From positions 38,890,595 through 38,954,594 of the forward strand of contig OY759263.1 of the NCBI GenBank assembly GCA_963662155.1: DNA of 64,000 nt, given 5' to 3'. Each line of letters opens with the position of its first letter. Position 1 is the first letter of the stretch. The notes below the pieces were generated by a model that was not told the DNA's origin, ran no database searches, and saw nothing but the letters and a program-made list of their open reading frames with translations. Positions 1 to 11,813 of the stretch are shown piece by piece. The position numbers were made by a program, and so were the translations under genes. Source of the stretch: Lamellibrachia columna (taxonomy: Eukaryota > Annelida > Polychaeta > Sabellida > Siboglinidae).

Positions 1-2635
1 TAGAAACTGCAGTATTTGTCAAAACTAAGAAATAGCTGCTTCTGGTAGTGTTAACAACTAATTGTTTTGCACCCTTATGGTTGGTTTTGATGTGGGGTGT
101 CACATGTTTGTGTCACGGGGATTACTCACTGTTAATAGTTTTTTTAGTCTAGCCTATCTTTTATATGAGTGTAATATTCCAGAGTAAAGTGATTGAATTG
201 AATACATGATATGCTAAAATGGATTTCATTGAATATCATAGATAAGTTTGTATTACTCCTTAATAATTAATATTTTGATAGATAATAAAACAAATATAGT
301 ATTAATACAATCTCATACAGTAAAGTGTAAACTGAAAGAGTAAACTATATTATCATTGATTTATAGTGGTAATTCTTAATAATAATAATGATGGGAGTGC
401 CCAAGCGAATATATTATTTGCACTTTTAATGTGCACGTCACTATATCGAATCACTATTTCCTGAACATATATTATTTTATTTATCACAATTTAAGTTATA
501 TTTGAAATAGGTTACTGCACAAGACAATATATGCAGCATATGTTAATTTTAAGATTATATTACATACCCCTGGGTATATGCACTACACATGTCACTGTTT
601 TCAGTAACACCTTGCTAGGTTTACGCTCATAAGGCAAACACAGTTATGTTACCAAGTTATATGTGACATGCCTCTTAATAATTGTATAGCTATATACATC
701 AGTACTTTATATTCCAATCACATACTGTTCCCAAAGTTTGATGTTCTTCTTTGTCTTAGAAAAGTTGTGATATCTTTGTATCTATTATTTGGAAAATATG
801 TATTTACTATAAATTATAGGAAAGGTTTAAATACTATATTATATAGCTGTAGTTTGTCACCGGCACTACTTTCTTCTTGGATTCCTGCGGCATTGGAGTA
901 ATGAGGCTAGAACAGCATTATGTTTAACATCACTAACCTACAATTTTACTCTTTATGGTAGCCAAAATATAGACATATGCAAGATTTTTCTTACATATTA
1001 TTTCCTAGTGTTCAATTTGAACAATCTCTAAAAAAACCTCAACAACACTAGTGTTAAATTATCATGGGTGTGTGTGTTGCATATTTTGTATTTATATTCT
1101 ACTTCCAAAGGCACCCACTGTGTGAAGTCCTACCCCTATAGCTGCCTTGGCCTGGGATAGCAATTTTTATATTTCATATACAGACATCCCTTGCCCTGTT
1201 GATATATAATATTTAGATTAACTATATTATGTTATAAACACATAACTATATATTATTTGCTATATTCCAATACCCCCAACTGAAAACTGGCGAAATGCTT
1301 TAAATAACTTGAAAAAAATTAATGCCTATTATTTACAGTGACAAAATGACATGGCTGTGTTGACAGTTCATGGAATAATTTTTTTTTGCAGCACACATAC
1401 ACTTCGCATATGTCGTATTGGTATGGCTAATGGGTAATGTCCAGCATGGCATGTTATAAATCGTCCAGCTAAACCACATACTTTTAATTTCTGTAGACAC
1501 ATTTCATGTGAATCGTGACTCTGATGACTCTGCAATTGAAATAGAATGTTGTCGTCCTGCAGCAGCTGTAAATGAATGGTCCCCGTCACTGAAAAAGCCG
1601 CCACTAAAAGTAAACTATCATTTGTTTTGCGGTGTCTGTCGCTGCTGTGGTAACATTTGGCAAATGTTCGTCAAATAGTGCAAACGAAAATAGTGCAAAC
1701 GAAACCTTTCACAAATGTTGTATTTCATCAGTTCTTCATACGAATAAAACTCGGAAGTAGGCAGTCTGGACGCTCAAATCGGACAGCGTATCTTCTCGAA
1801 AAGGATGAACTTTCAACGACTTCAATAAATTTATGCGTGAGCTGCCATTTTTATTTATGCTTGAGCACGGCGTTGAGCACGGTCCTGAGCATACTTAGGT
1901 TTTCAGCATTTCATGCTCAACGCTGAGCAAGATGTTTTATAACCTCGCCTGAGTTTGAGCATAGTGTGAAAGCGAGGCTTGAGCATGAAACAGTTGAGCT
2001 TGAGTATGGTTTATCACCTCAGGCCCATATCCACTGTCTAGATCTGGAGGACTCCTAACTGACCCTTGATTGCAATTGCTAACAATTACTCAAGTGCTTC
2101 AAAACAATGAACTCAGTGTGGGATCAGTGAAGACATGCAAGCATGTCTCATGAAGCCAAGAGACATGCTAGCCTGGGTCTGAGAGAGCAGGGACTGAGGG
2201 AGCAGAGATAAGAGAAATGCTAAACAAAGAAATGTAGCCAGTGTGTTGGCAGGTAACAAATTCTCCTGCTGGTTGCTTTGTTTTAATTGAAGTGAATGTT
2301 ATTGTTGATGAAATAAAGAGGTATTTTATATTTTTCCTAGACTTAAATACTTAATAAATGCATAATACTGCTGCTTTGTGTTTTCATTGCTTTGACCATC
2401 ACCATTATGAAGCATAAATGTAGCTTTCGATGTACTTGACTGAACTTGACTAAAATATTCAATGTGCTTTGTACTTGAATTTTTCACAAAGTACTTGTAC
2501 TTGCCTCTATTTCTTAGATGAGTGCTTGGACTTGGCAAAATTTAAAGTACTTGTACTTAAGTACATTGCCCATGTACTTGACCCATACCTGGAACTTACT
2601 GTTACAGTGAGTGTTGTCCAATGTATGTTGTGCAG
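1..2635. other. Probable BAZ2 intron, no gene seen
   Basis: AT-rich sequence with no reading frame that resembles a known protein. It most likely belongs to the intron before the first visible BAZ2 exon. Two stretches look like worn mobile-element sequence: 1650-2030, rich in GAGC/GCTC words and with a short direct repeat near 1670-1700, and 2420-2590, where words such as TACTTGTACTT recur. The coiled-coil and MBD-encoding exons expected upstream in a BAZ2 gene are not visible here. Confidence 0.5.
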
Positions 2636-2713
2636 GAACAGAAGCAAATGGAGTTGTTGGTGTCAAGTGAACTGAAGAAGCCAGTTGAGGACATGCGTCT
2701 GAGGGATGCCAAG
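2636..2713 (+). CDS. BAZ2: BAZ2 exon 1 of window: end of coiled coil and DDT lead-in
   Basis: Twenty-six codons, phase 0 to 0, between a TGTGCAG acceptor and an AAG/GTTAGT donor. The peptide is charged and ends ELKKPVEDMRLRDAK, matching the EMKKPIEDM motif just before the DDT domain of vertebrate BAZ2B. Confidence 0.85.
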
Positions 2714-2715
2714 GT

Positions 2716-3830
2716 TAGTGTCACGGCCAACCAGTCTACCTCAGTGCTGGCAGTTGCAGGGCTGCCTACCATTATGGATTTTCCGTAATCATTACAGAAA
2801 TTTATTAACTCAGATTACAGCATTATGAAAACTCCCGCCGTATTACGGAAATAAAAATATCTGACTACAGAACATTAATTAAACAATGCCTGTGTTATAA
2901 TACGACATACCCCAACGCAGTGCTAACTACAACGTGTGGCAAATTCAGTTGACTGGCAAATTCAGACTGAGAAATAGATCAAGCCAATATAATTTTCTTG
3001 GAAGCCAGCCACACCCCATTAATTACATTGTATCCACCTGTCACCTGAAACTCAAAACAAACAGAACATTTGACATGGTTCTACATAAAAAATGATACAA
3101 ACAAAACTGTTCAACATCATATTTGATTCAGGTTTGCTTTATTGTATAGCTTACATCTTTGGCTACATGTTCACCACTGGATTTAGGGACATTCAGCCAT
3201 TAAAAAACATTTTGGTAGAAGGATGAAGTTGGTCTATCTTTGCTTTCAGTTGTGATGAAATAAAATTTCAGACAGTAATATTCCCATGATTACATAGTGT
3301 GTTGTAGTTACTATCATTCTATTATAGTAAAGAGTATCTTAGCAACCAGCAAAATGATGCCTCATTCATACTTTTATGATAATAATCAGCAAAGTTAAGA
3401 TGTTTTAATTGTGGGTGGACTGAATGGGCTTGCATGTGAAAACTGTATCTACTTCATGTAAAGGCCAATGATGTGGGCGGGCGGTCACTGGAATGGACCT
3501 ATATCCTATGCTGTGGTGGTGTGTTTGTCATGGGTTGCTAGACAGTCTATCTCAATTCTGGCAGTTGTCATGGTAGTGGTGGTGGTGTGTTTGTCATGGG
3601 CGGCTAGTCAGTCTACCTCAGTGCTGGGGCAGTTGTCATGGTGTGGTGGTGGTGTGTTTGTCATGGGCCACTAGTCAGTCTACCTTAATGCTGGCAGTTG
3701 TCATGGTCTGGTGGTGATGATGTGTTTGTCATGGGCAGCAAAGTCTGTCTGTCTCAGTGCTGGCAGTTGTCAGGTTGTGGTGGTGGTAGTGTTTTTGTCA
3801 TGGGCTGCCAGTCAGTTGGTTCAAATGTGA
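2716..3830 (+). repeat. Degenerate 70-90 bp repeat around an older insertion
   Basis: A unit containing GTCAGTCTACCTCAGTGCTG recurs, diverged, about four times at 3510-3830. A single related copy sits at 2716-2765, right after exon 1. The roughly 700 bp between them looks like inserted sequence, including the mobile-element fragment at 3072-3400. Confidence 0.55.
3072..3400. mobile_element. Fragment of the same element as 5027-6961
   Basis: About 330 bp share long runs with 6434-6745 in the same order, including ACATGGTTCTACATAAAA, TTAGGGACATTCAGCCA-like and ATGCCTCATTCAT words. It is a diverged second copy of part of the pogo-like element in intron 4. No ends are visible. Confidence 0.65.
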
Positions 3831-4058
3831 GAAGTTACAGCCATTGACAACAGAGGATGGCAGAGGAGAATATGACAGGTGGAGTAGGATGACACATTTG
3901 TGTTCTCTTGCTGTTTGCCTGCATGTTGAATGTCAGGACAAAATTACCCGGTCAGAATCTTTCCAGAAACAATCATATATATAAATGCAAAAACAATGTG
4001 CTAGGCATTTTGCTATGGTAACTTTTTGCAGATCTGATGACCTAATTTGGTGTTGTAG

Positions 4059-4170
4059 GAGTTGCCTGAGCTTGCCCGACTGCCTGGAGTGCGTGTGTCG
4101 GGTTCAGCCTTTGCCAGCTGTCTCATGATCATTGAATTTCTACAGAACTTTGGAGTTGCTCTAGGGTTTG
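4059..4170 (+). CDS. BAZ2: BAZ2 exon 2: DDT domain, first half
   Basis: Acceptor TTGTAG, donor G/GTAAAT, ends one base into a codon. Encodes ELPELARLPGVRVSG followed by a helix with FLQNFG, the standard start of the BAZ2 DDT domain, a helical module used to bind the ISWI ATPase. Confidence 0.93.
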
Positions 4171-4340
4171 GTAAATATAACAACATCACATTATTTGGGA
4201 TGGTGTCTTCAAAAATGTTGTTTGTGCTTGTGTTGCAACATTTTATATATGTGATCTTGCCACATGTTTGATATAAACTATAAAAACTTTTTATGGCAAA
4301 TAATGTAGTTGGTATGAGAACATGAGTTTGTTTGTATTAG

Positions 4341-4480
4341 GTGTGGACAGTCTACCAACTGTGGACTCTCTGCAGTCTGGACTGCTCAATGACGGGGAGC
4401 ACATTGAAGACATCATGTCTCTCCTCAACCACCTCTTGACCTTTGCACTTGATGACCCAGGCATACCCAATCCAAAGGAG
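4341..4480 (+). CDS. BAZ2: BAZ2 exon 3: DDT domain, second half
   Basis: Acceptor TATTAG, donor GAG/GTAATG. The split Gly codon from exon 2 is completed and the frame runs through LQSGLLN and LLNHLLTFALDDPG, equivalent to LQEGLLN and LLVRLLSAAVCDPG of BAZ2B. Confidence 0.93.
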
Positions 4481-4751
4481 GTAATGGATAAACTTCATGT
4501 TTGTTTAAATTTGTGTCTATGAGAGTTTGTGTGAATTTTTGTTTTAAATACATTAGCATATGCTAGCAAACATTTGTTAGTTGCTAAGTTGTAAATATGC
4601 ATGACAATTTGTTCAGTGTTATGCACATGTGCATTAAGATAAATAATAATATTTTAGTTATCTAAGCTTTCTGTTGGTTTACTCTTCTAAATAGTTTTAA
4701 TCCTTACCAAAATGAGCATCAATACAATTAGTTGTTTTGCGTCTGTTGCAG

Positions 4752-4862
4752 GCAGTGACGGCCTCAGGCATGAAATTGGCAGACATCAACATCAACACAG
4801 GGAACATCTCCGAGGTGTTGCGCATATTTATACGCTGTCGCAGTGGCTGCCACCAAGAAGAG
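4752..4862 (+). CDS. BAZ2: BAZ2 exon 4: post-DDT helices
   Basis: Thirty-seven codons, phase 0 to 0, donor GAG/GTACGA. Contains NISEVLRIF, the counterpart of NVSEILQIF in BAZ2B. A 44-bp minisatellite starts about 15 bp after the donor. Confidence 0.92.
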
Positions 4863-5026
4863 GTACGAGCCTTGACCTGATCATGCATGCAGTAGTTGTA
4901 TTGTATGCAGTCATGATGTCCTCACAGTGGATGCAGTAGTTCTATTGTGTGCAGTCATGATGTCCTCACAGTGGATGCAGTAGTTGTATTGTATGCAGTC
5001 ATGGTGTCCTCACAGTGGATGCAACA

Positions 5027-6961
5027 CCGTAAATTCTCTATTTGTAGCCGCTGCTTCAATTACAATACTGTGTAGCTGAATTGATGACGATGACGGCAAA
5101 ATTGGGGTTTGGCTTTAAATACAGTAATTTGCCGAAAAAATTGCAAAAGTTGGCTTATTGGGTGGTCAGTAGTAACGGCTATTAGTGCGATAAATAAAGG
5201 TTTATTATCAATGAAAATATGAAGTCGGATGCATCAGTAAAACATTGTATTACAATTGCCATTGGTGCATAACAAATAATTACATAAAACATAAAAACCT
5301 GTGTCTGTAGTGTTCAAAAACTATAATCAAATATGTCAAATCATGTCATAGTTAAAATCCTTCAAAATCACTTTCTTCGTCGCTGTCAAAGAACGCTGCC
5401 GGTACCAGCATGGCGGCGTCATCCCACGTATCCGTATCTGATTATGAGTCGTCAGCACCGCTGACCGTGGCCGCATGCACCGGCAAACATCTTCGAACAT
5501 GATGTCGTCCGTTCCATTGTTGGAGATGGTGCACTTCTTGTAGCTGTATTCAATCATGGTAGATGGCATCGCACTCCACGCCTTCACGAGCCATTGTACA
5601 AGAATCTCCTTGGTCGGCGCACGATGTCGTCCACCGGGAGCGCCGTGAATCATTCAGTGCTCCCACAAGTGTCACATCTGCTGCTTGAATGGGCAATTGA
5701 TGCTAACGTCACACGGCCGTACTGGCGGCGTCAGACCGCCTGGGATTGCAGCAACATCGATGTTGCGCATGGTTTCAGGTTTTGATGTTTTAAGCTGCGT
5801 TACTTTTATGAGGAGTTCCAAGCTTGCTGGCTTCGTCCGATTGTCAAAGCAACTCCACTGCCAGTGCCAGTTGGAGTTAATTACATTTACTCTGGTACAA
5901 GATACGGTGTTATAATCCCATGCACCTGGTATTCTATGCAAGTGGTCACGTTAACGCGCGCCAGTAAACTACTCATGAACTAGACCAATCTGTCAATCAG
6001 TAGTTCTGAGAATAACTGTCAAGCCTTGCTGATTATGTAATCAACATGCATCTCCATTCCCTAGTTGGAGACAATTGCATTTACAACAGACTGTTTTATA
6101 ATCCCCTGAAAAGTTGTGTGAAGTCAGCAGTGCACAACCCCAGAAACAACACGAGAGTAAATAAACAATGTCCAGGCTTGTTGAATGTGCTAACATTTGA
6201 TCAAATGCTTGTGAGTACCAGGGCAGTAGGCCAACGATAACACAATAACAACAGGAACTTTCCAAGAAATAGGTAAAACCACAATAACCGTTCTCACCAG
6301 CTGCAGCCAGCTGATCTAGCAGTCTAGTTATTACATTGTTACTGGCTGTCACTCAAACGCCTTTGAAGTTGAAACAGCTGACACAACAACAGACAGACCC
6401 CGGATAGTCTTTTTAATCTGCTGCAATACATGCAACGTTATACATGGTTCTACATAAAACGTCATACAAACAAAACTTCTCAACATATTTCAATAATTTT
6501 TAGCTTTATTGCATAGCCAACATGTATGGCTACATTTCTCCCACTGGGTGTATGGACATTCAGCCACCCAGTTATTATCTGGTAGCACAGTGATATTTGT
6601 TCCTTTTTGTTTTCCGTTTTGACGAAATTCACATAGTAATATTCCCCTGATTATATAATGTGATGTATTTATTATCATTGCATTACATTAAAGACTCTAA
6701 AATTATGCCTCATTCATTCGTTTATGATAATTATTAGCAAAGTTATAACTTTTTTGCAGAACCCATTTAAATTGTTCCTAATTGTGTGCGCTACGGAAAT
6801 TCGTCGCACGAAGCGTTAAAACGGTCTTGGCTCAAAATCCGGGTACGGCTTTAAATAGGGTTTTTGCCTGCAACAAACGGTGCAGAGGAAAGTCGGGGTT
6901 TATGTCAAAAGTCAGGGTGTGGCTTTAATTGGGGGTGTGGCTACAAATAGAGAATTTACGG
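5027..6961 (-). mobile_element. Pogo/Tigger-type DNA transposon remnant
   Basis: Both ends carry the 20-bp inverted repeat CCGTAAATTCTCTATTTGTA. The right end is flanked by TA and the left by CA, where the interrupted minisatellite unit predicts TA, so a TA target duplication with one mutation fits. On the minus strand, 5351-5655 keeps the end of a pogo/CENP-B-like transposase: KEILVQWLVKAWSAMPS, then in another frame an acidic tail, DSDEESDFEGF, before a stop. Frameshifts and stops make it inactive. Family assignment rests on the tail and TA target. Confidence 0.75.
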
Positions 6962-6987
6962 TAGTTGTATTGTATGCAGTCATGGTG

Positions 6988-9186
6988 AATTGAAAACCTT
7001 TATTGTTCATTAAATGTATCATATAAAATGGAAATTTTCCTTTGGGCTCACTCTGTTAAGGTATAAACAATAAGACAAATGATTAATATATGAGACAAGT
7101 AAAACATATAAAACATGTTTGTGAGTAATGTACATCATTGTTATCCCATCAATTAATTTTCAGCATACGCATGTACACACACAATTGCTCATTTAATTAG
7201 CTGATGCATAACTTCTTTGGACTTGATATACAAAATCAAAGACCTGTACACCAACTGCAGAACCTCTGTGCTGACATTGAAGCTCCTTAATTTCCGGAGC
7301 AAAAACAGACGTGCCTTTTTGTATATGTGGTCTACATTGTCAGTGAAGGTAAGGTTTTCATCAACAACAGTACCAAGATACTTGAAAGTGGATACTGTTT
7401 CCACAGTCTGCCCATTAATCATCAGTGGTTGAGAAAGAGGATGCAATGCACCCTTGACTAAACCACATCCAAAGCACATCTCCTGTGTTTTCTGGGCATT
7501 GAGCTCAAGAAAACTGTTGTCGAACTAGGATACAAGCATTTCAACATACTGGTAATACTGTGAAAGTGATAATTCATCTTTGAGACATGCAATAAGTGCT
7601 ATGTGATCAGCATATTGTATGAGCTTGAGTACAGCATTATTACAATTTATCTTATTTATATATACTGAAAAAAAAGACGGGACAAAACACACCCCTGGGG
7701 AGCACCTGTGTTTAGGACAAGTTCCATCAGGCAGAGAGTAAGCCTCCCCCTGTCCGAACAGACAGAGGATCAACTCTTACACAGCATGCTGTGGTTGGTT
7801 GCACAGAAACGCTCTGATCCAAAGAACCAAGGTGGGGTTCACCTGTAAGTCAAGTAGATGTTGTATAGGTAAAGGTTGAATGGTATTAAAAGCTGAGGAA
7901 AAATCCATGAAAAGGATCCTGACAAGATTCCCAGTAGAGTCTAAATGTTTAGAGACTGTATCAAGCAGTGTTAAAGTGACACCCCCCACCCCACCCCGCC
8001 CTGTATACAAATTGCAGAGGATCCATGCGACTGGCCACGGCTGTTGTGAGCTGACAGTGTACAATTCTTTCCATGCATTTGCACAATACAGATGTTAATG
8101 CAACAGGTCTGAAGTTTTTCATGACAGTGGCATTTCATTTTTTAGGTACAGGTATGATGGATAACCGCCATGAACGCAGAACAAACTGAGTATCCAACAA
8201 AAGCTGGGACAGGCGTGTAAAAACACTCCCTAACTGAGTGGTACATACTTTTAAAACCTTTCCCTTCGGACCATATGGTCCTGGGGCCTTCCACATATTG
8301 GTGGAGTGTAGGAAGCTGCTTACTAATGTAACACCTGCTGAAGTCGCCTAACATGAACACAGGCTAGTACGGTGACCTACTGACCGCCTTGTAGCTTTTG
8401 GCTATGCAGTCAGCTGCGGGCATGAAATCCGGACCAGGCACGTACACAAGTATGACTGTAATCTGTCCAAACTCTCGAGGGAGATAGTGTGGCCTGAATG
8501 ACACAGTCAAGATCTCGTAGTGTTAGTGTTGACAGTCTCTCGCAGTTCATTGCCCATTTGTAGTTTACCAACATGCCCAGACCACCTCCTAGTTGTTTCT
8601 GGGTTTTCTTAGAGTCATGATCAAGGCGAATAGTAGTATACCCAGGCAAGTTCATGTCTGAAACATCTTCCGTAAGCCACGTTTCTGTGAAACAGAAGAG
8701 ACTGCACCGGCGCTAATCACCATCATACTTTGTGAAAGCTGAAAGTTCATCCATCTGGTTTTGAAGGGAGCGCACATTTGACAGGGAAATAGCGGGTAGG
8801 GTTAGCCTGCAACCTCTCTTTTTTAGTCTGTTTTGAACCCCACCCCTCGTTCCCCGTTTCTTCTTCCTCTTTGGTTTGGAGTTCTGTGTCACGTCACACC
8901 AGCCCACATCAAGACTGGGGGCTGGTGTATTGACATGTTGAAAACAGGTACTCACGAGAGTGCATAATGGCGGCACCTCCAGGATAATTCGATGTCACAA
9001 AAGCCGCTCGTGCGTGTTTCAACATGAGACACATCGCAAACCACACAGCTGCTCACTTCACAAACATCTTTGCATTCGTCCTTGCAAAGTCTTGAAGCGA
9101 TGATAAAATCTAAAAAGTTAGTAAAACAACAAAACATGAGATTCCAGTGAGAGCCACTAGTTCGCAAACGAGTAGTGCCCCCTAGA
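6988..9186 (-). mobile_element. Non-LTR retrotransposon (L2/Rex-like), degenerate
   Basis: Read on the minus strand: endonuclease remnants (8410-8790, SLSNVRSLQNQMDEL and GGGLGMLVN), then reverse transcriptase pieces (LFMDFSSAFNTIQP near 7880-8064, YADHIALIA near 7600) and a C-terminal part with FKYLGTVVDENLTF (7189-7479). Many frameshifts. It sits inside a minisatellite unit, and a 22-bp word (TGTATTGTATGCA then CTCATGGTG or GTCATGGTG) lies at both ends, which may be a target duplication or simply array units. Clade is a guess. Confidence 0.75.
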
Positions 9187-9291
9187 TGTATTGTATGCAC
9201 TCATGGTGTCCTCACCGTGGATGCAGTAGTTGTATAATATGCAAATACATTGTCTTCAGGACAGTATTGTATGCAGCTATTTTTGTTGCAG

Positions 9292-9401
9292 ATGAGCTCA
9301 TGGCTTGCTGAGCTGCCCTTCCAGGCTCTGACCGCAACACAGAAAGGCTCCATACTTGAGTTCCTTTGCAACGAACTTCTCTGCAGCCATCAACTTACAG
9401 G
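9292..9401 (+). CDS. BAZ2: BAZ2 exon 5: WHIM1-like region
   Basis: Acceptor TTGCAG, donor GG/GTAGGT, ends two bases into a codon. Encodes PFQALTATQKGSILEFLCNEL, the short WHIM1-type motif (KASVLAFLINEL in BAZ2B). It is separated from exon 4 by 4.4 kb of minisatellite and inserted elements. Confidence 0.93.
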
Positions 9402-9514
9402 GTAGGTAGTGCGTCTTAGTGTCAATATTCTGCACATTTTGAATCTGAGTGCAACAAACATGTTTAAAGACTGGTGGTGTCATCAGTTAAACAAGATATT
9501 TCTCTGTGTTGCAG

Positions 9515-9589
9515 GGAGATTGAAAAGAATATTGAGTCAATCAATAATCTACGTCGAGACAAGTGGATTATTGAGGGAAAACTAAGAAA
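9515..9589 (+). CDS. BAZ2: BAZ2 exon 6
   Basis: Acceptor TTGCAG, donor AA/GTAGGT. Encodes EIEKNIESINNLRRDKW and EGKLRK, almost word for word the BAZ2B segment EIDKNIDYMSNLRRDKW. Confidence 0.95.
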
Positions 9590-10111
9590 GTAGGTGACCC
9601 TTGACTTGGATAAATAGCTATCTCAAAAGTATTTATCTAAACATGGATTACAGTCACATAGGACAATTAAGGTGACCCTGTATTATGTGAATCTGACATG
9701 CTACTGCAACCAGTTGAAATGTAAACTTTTATACAAGAACGAGTAAAATTGTATGTTTCAGTACAGGGAACCGGAAGAAGCATACCTTTAATTACCAGAT
9801 GGCGAATGTGTCATAATGCAAGGCATACTGGGATTGTTTTAGAGAAGGTGTTTGTGTAATGCAAGTGGTTTATATTTCCATTAATGTTTTTGCTATGTAG
9901 TTTTCATTATGATGCTGCACAGTGTTCATCGGTAAACAATTTATATGATTGTGTTGCTGTATGCACAGAATTGTTGCATTTCTGTACCAACAAGGTCACG
10001 ATTGCTTGCAAAATTATTCAATTGTTAGATTGGCTGATTTTTTTATGTATCATTGTTGGTACAACATATTCTTTCCTGATTCTTTGCTTTGATATTAAAT
10101 CACTGCTTCAG
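9590..10111 (+). other. BAZ2 intron 6, nothing else seen
   Basis: AT-rich intron of 522 bp between exons 6 and 7. I see no repeat or coding signal in it. Confidence 0.7.
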
Positions 10112-10325
10112 ATTGAGAATGATCCGTGCAAAACGATTCCGGAAAAGTGCCACATCAAAGTTACATACCACAACAGCGACAGGATCTCCAGTGGCAGGTG
10201 TTTCCACGGGGATGGGTGATGATGGGCTTCCCATGAGCAAACGTTGCAGTGATGACGACGAAGACAATGAGAGTGCAAATGAAAGTGATGCAGCCAGCAC
10301 TCCCGGCAACATGTCAGAGGCTGAG
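10112..10325 (+). CDS. BAZ2: BAZ2 exon 7: basic then acidic linker
   Basis: Completes the Lys codon left by exon 6 and encodes LRMIRAKRFRK (LRIIHAKKTGK in BAZ2B), followed by a Ser/Asp/Glu-rich stretch with DDDEDNES. It ends GAG/GTATGA. Diverged copies of its last 20 or so bases and of the donor recur downstream. Confidence 0.9.
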
Positions 10326-10600
10326 GTATGATACCCTCTCTTTCCCACCCATCCGACTCTGAATCCAGGCAATGGTATGATATCCTCTCTATCCCACCCA
10401 TCTGACTCTGAATCCAGGCAATGGTATGATACCCTCTCTATCCCACCCATCTGACTCTAAATCCAGGCAACTTGTCAGAGACTGAGGTATGACACTCTCT
10501 ATCCCACCCATCTGAATCCAGCCAGCTTGTCAGGGGCTGAGGTATGATGCCCTCTCTATCTCACCCTTCTGAGTCCAGGCAACTTTTCAGAATTGTAGCT
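10300..10600 (+). repeat. 50-65 bp repeat carrying the exon 7 donor
   Basis: About five diverged units starting with GTATGATACCCTCTCT-like sequence. At two later junctions the sequence before it (CAACTTGTCAGAGACTGAG near 10470-10488, and a similar copy near 10520-10542) is a copy of the end of exon 7. The exon/intron boundary has therefore been duplicated in tandem. Confidence 0.8.
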
Positions 10601-10629
10601 GATATCGTATCTGCTGCCATGGCCTATTA

Positions 10630-11811
10630 ACTTACTTACTTAATCCTCTTCGTGTGGGATCACACATAAGACCGACACCAAAGAACGCCAATGTTGCCTG
10701 TCCGTTGCAAGCTTCGTCACCTGGCCCCAACTCCACCCGAGAGCCTTAATCTCCCACTCTACTGATCTCCTTCATGTCTCCTTAGGTCTCCCCCTCGCTC
10801 TCTTGCCACCAGGGGTCCAGCGCATGGCCACTATTGGAATGGATGTCAGCGGCATTCTGCAGACGTGTCTGATCCATTTCCATCTGCGGCATTTAACCTC
10901 GAGAGAGAGATGGGCTGCATACCTGTTCTTTCATGGAGTTCCGTGTTGGAGATTTTGTTTGGCCAGTAGATTCGCAGTATCTTCCTGAGGCACTTGTTTT
11001 GGAAAACTTCCAGCATCTGGCATATGCCTTTGGCGACCTTCCATGATTCCGCTGCATATAGTAGCACACTCAGGACGTTGCTCTTGAACAGGTGGATCTT
11101 TGTTCTGTTGTAGATCTTGTTTGTCTTCCAGATATTCTTCAGTGCCGCAAATGCCCTTCTTGCCATTTTAATCCTTGCCTTAATCTCAGACTCCGAGTTT
11201 CCATCTGTTGACACCTTGGCCCCAAGGTAGGTGAACTCGGTCACCTCTTGAATATCCCTTCCTCCAACCGTGATGGTGTCTGCTGTTTGGCTGTTGTTTC
11301 GCAGCATCTTTGTTTTGTTTATGTTTATCTGTAGCCCAATTTTTCCGGCATTTCTTGCAAGTTCATCGCTTTTTCTTTGGATGTCACTGTAGCGGTGCGA
11401 CAGAAGAGATATGTCGTCTGCAAAGTCTAGATCACCTAATGTTTCTGTGAAGGTCCATTTGATGCCGCTTTTGTCTCCTAGTGCTGTTTCCTTCATGACC
11501 CAGTTGATCCCGAGGCAGAAGAGGAAGGGGGATAGTATGCACCCTTGTTTCACTCCGGTCTTGATTTCAAAATCTTCTGTCAGGTATTGGCCGCAAATGA
11601 CCTTGGTCTTGAAATCGCCATATAGTAGTTTGATTATGCTCACAATCTTGGGGGGGGACTCCATAGTGCCGGAGTATATACGCCAGAGAGATTCTCTGTG
11701 AATGCTGTCGAAAGCCTTTTCAAAATCTAGCCTATTAACCATGTAACTAAATATGTGCTGATTAGATTGATTGAGCAAGGAAAATTCTTGTAAGATGGTT
11801 GTAATAGCCAG
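10630..11811 (-). mobile_element. Non-LTR retrotransposon reverse transcriptase, 5' truncated
   Basis: A 330-codon open frame on the minus strand (10846-11838) holds a largely intact reverse transcriptase: LDFEKAFDSIHRESLW, GVKQGCILSPFLF and DLDFADDISLLSH (the FADD catalytic box), then a thumb region with FTYLGAKVSTDGN and IYWPNKISNTELHERTG. The C-terminus continues in another frame to about 10650, and the 3' end carries short TAAG repeats. The 5' part is cut where a TA-flanked element begins at 11814. RTE- or CR1-like; the clade is not settled. Confidence 0.85.
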
Positions 11812-11813
11812 TA

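Larger units (their letters stand above)
4876..9260 (+). repeat. 44-bp minisatellite split by two transposons
   Basis: Units containing ATGCAGTAGTTGTATTGT and TCATGGTGTCCTCACAGTGG occur about 3.5 times at 4876-5026, once in part at 6962-6987 and about 1.5 times at 9187-9260. The first gap is a pogo-type element, the second a LINE. The array predates both insertions. Confidence 0.85.

Noticed and set aside
668..901. Small open frame of 77 codons
   Set aside because: Biased, low-complexity composition, no similarity, no supporting splice or start context.
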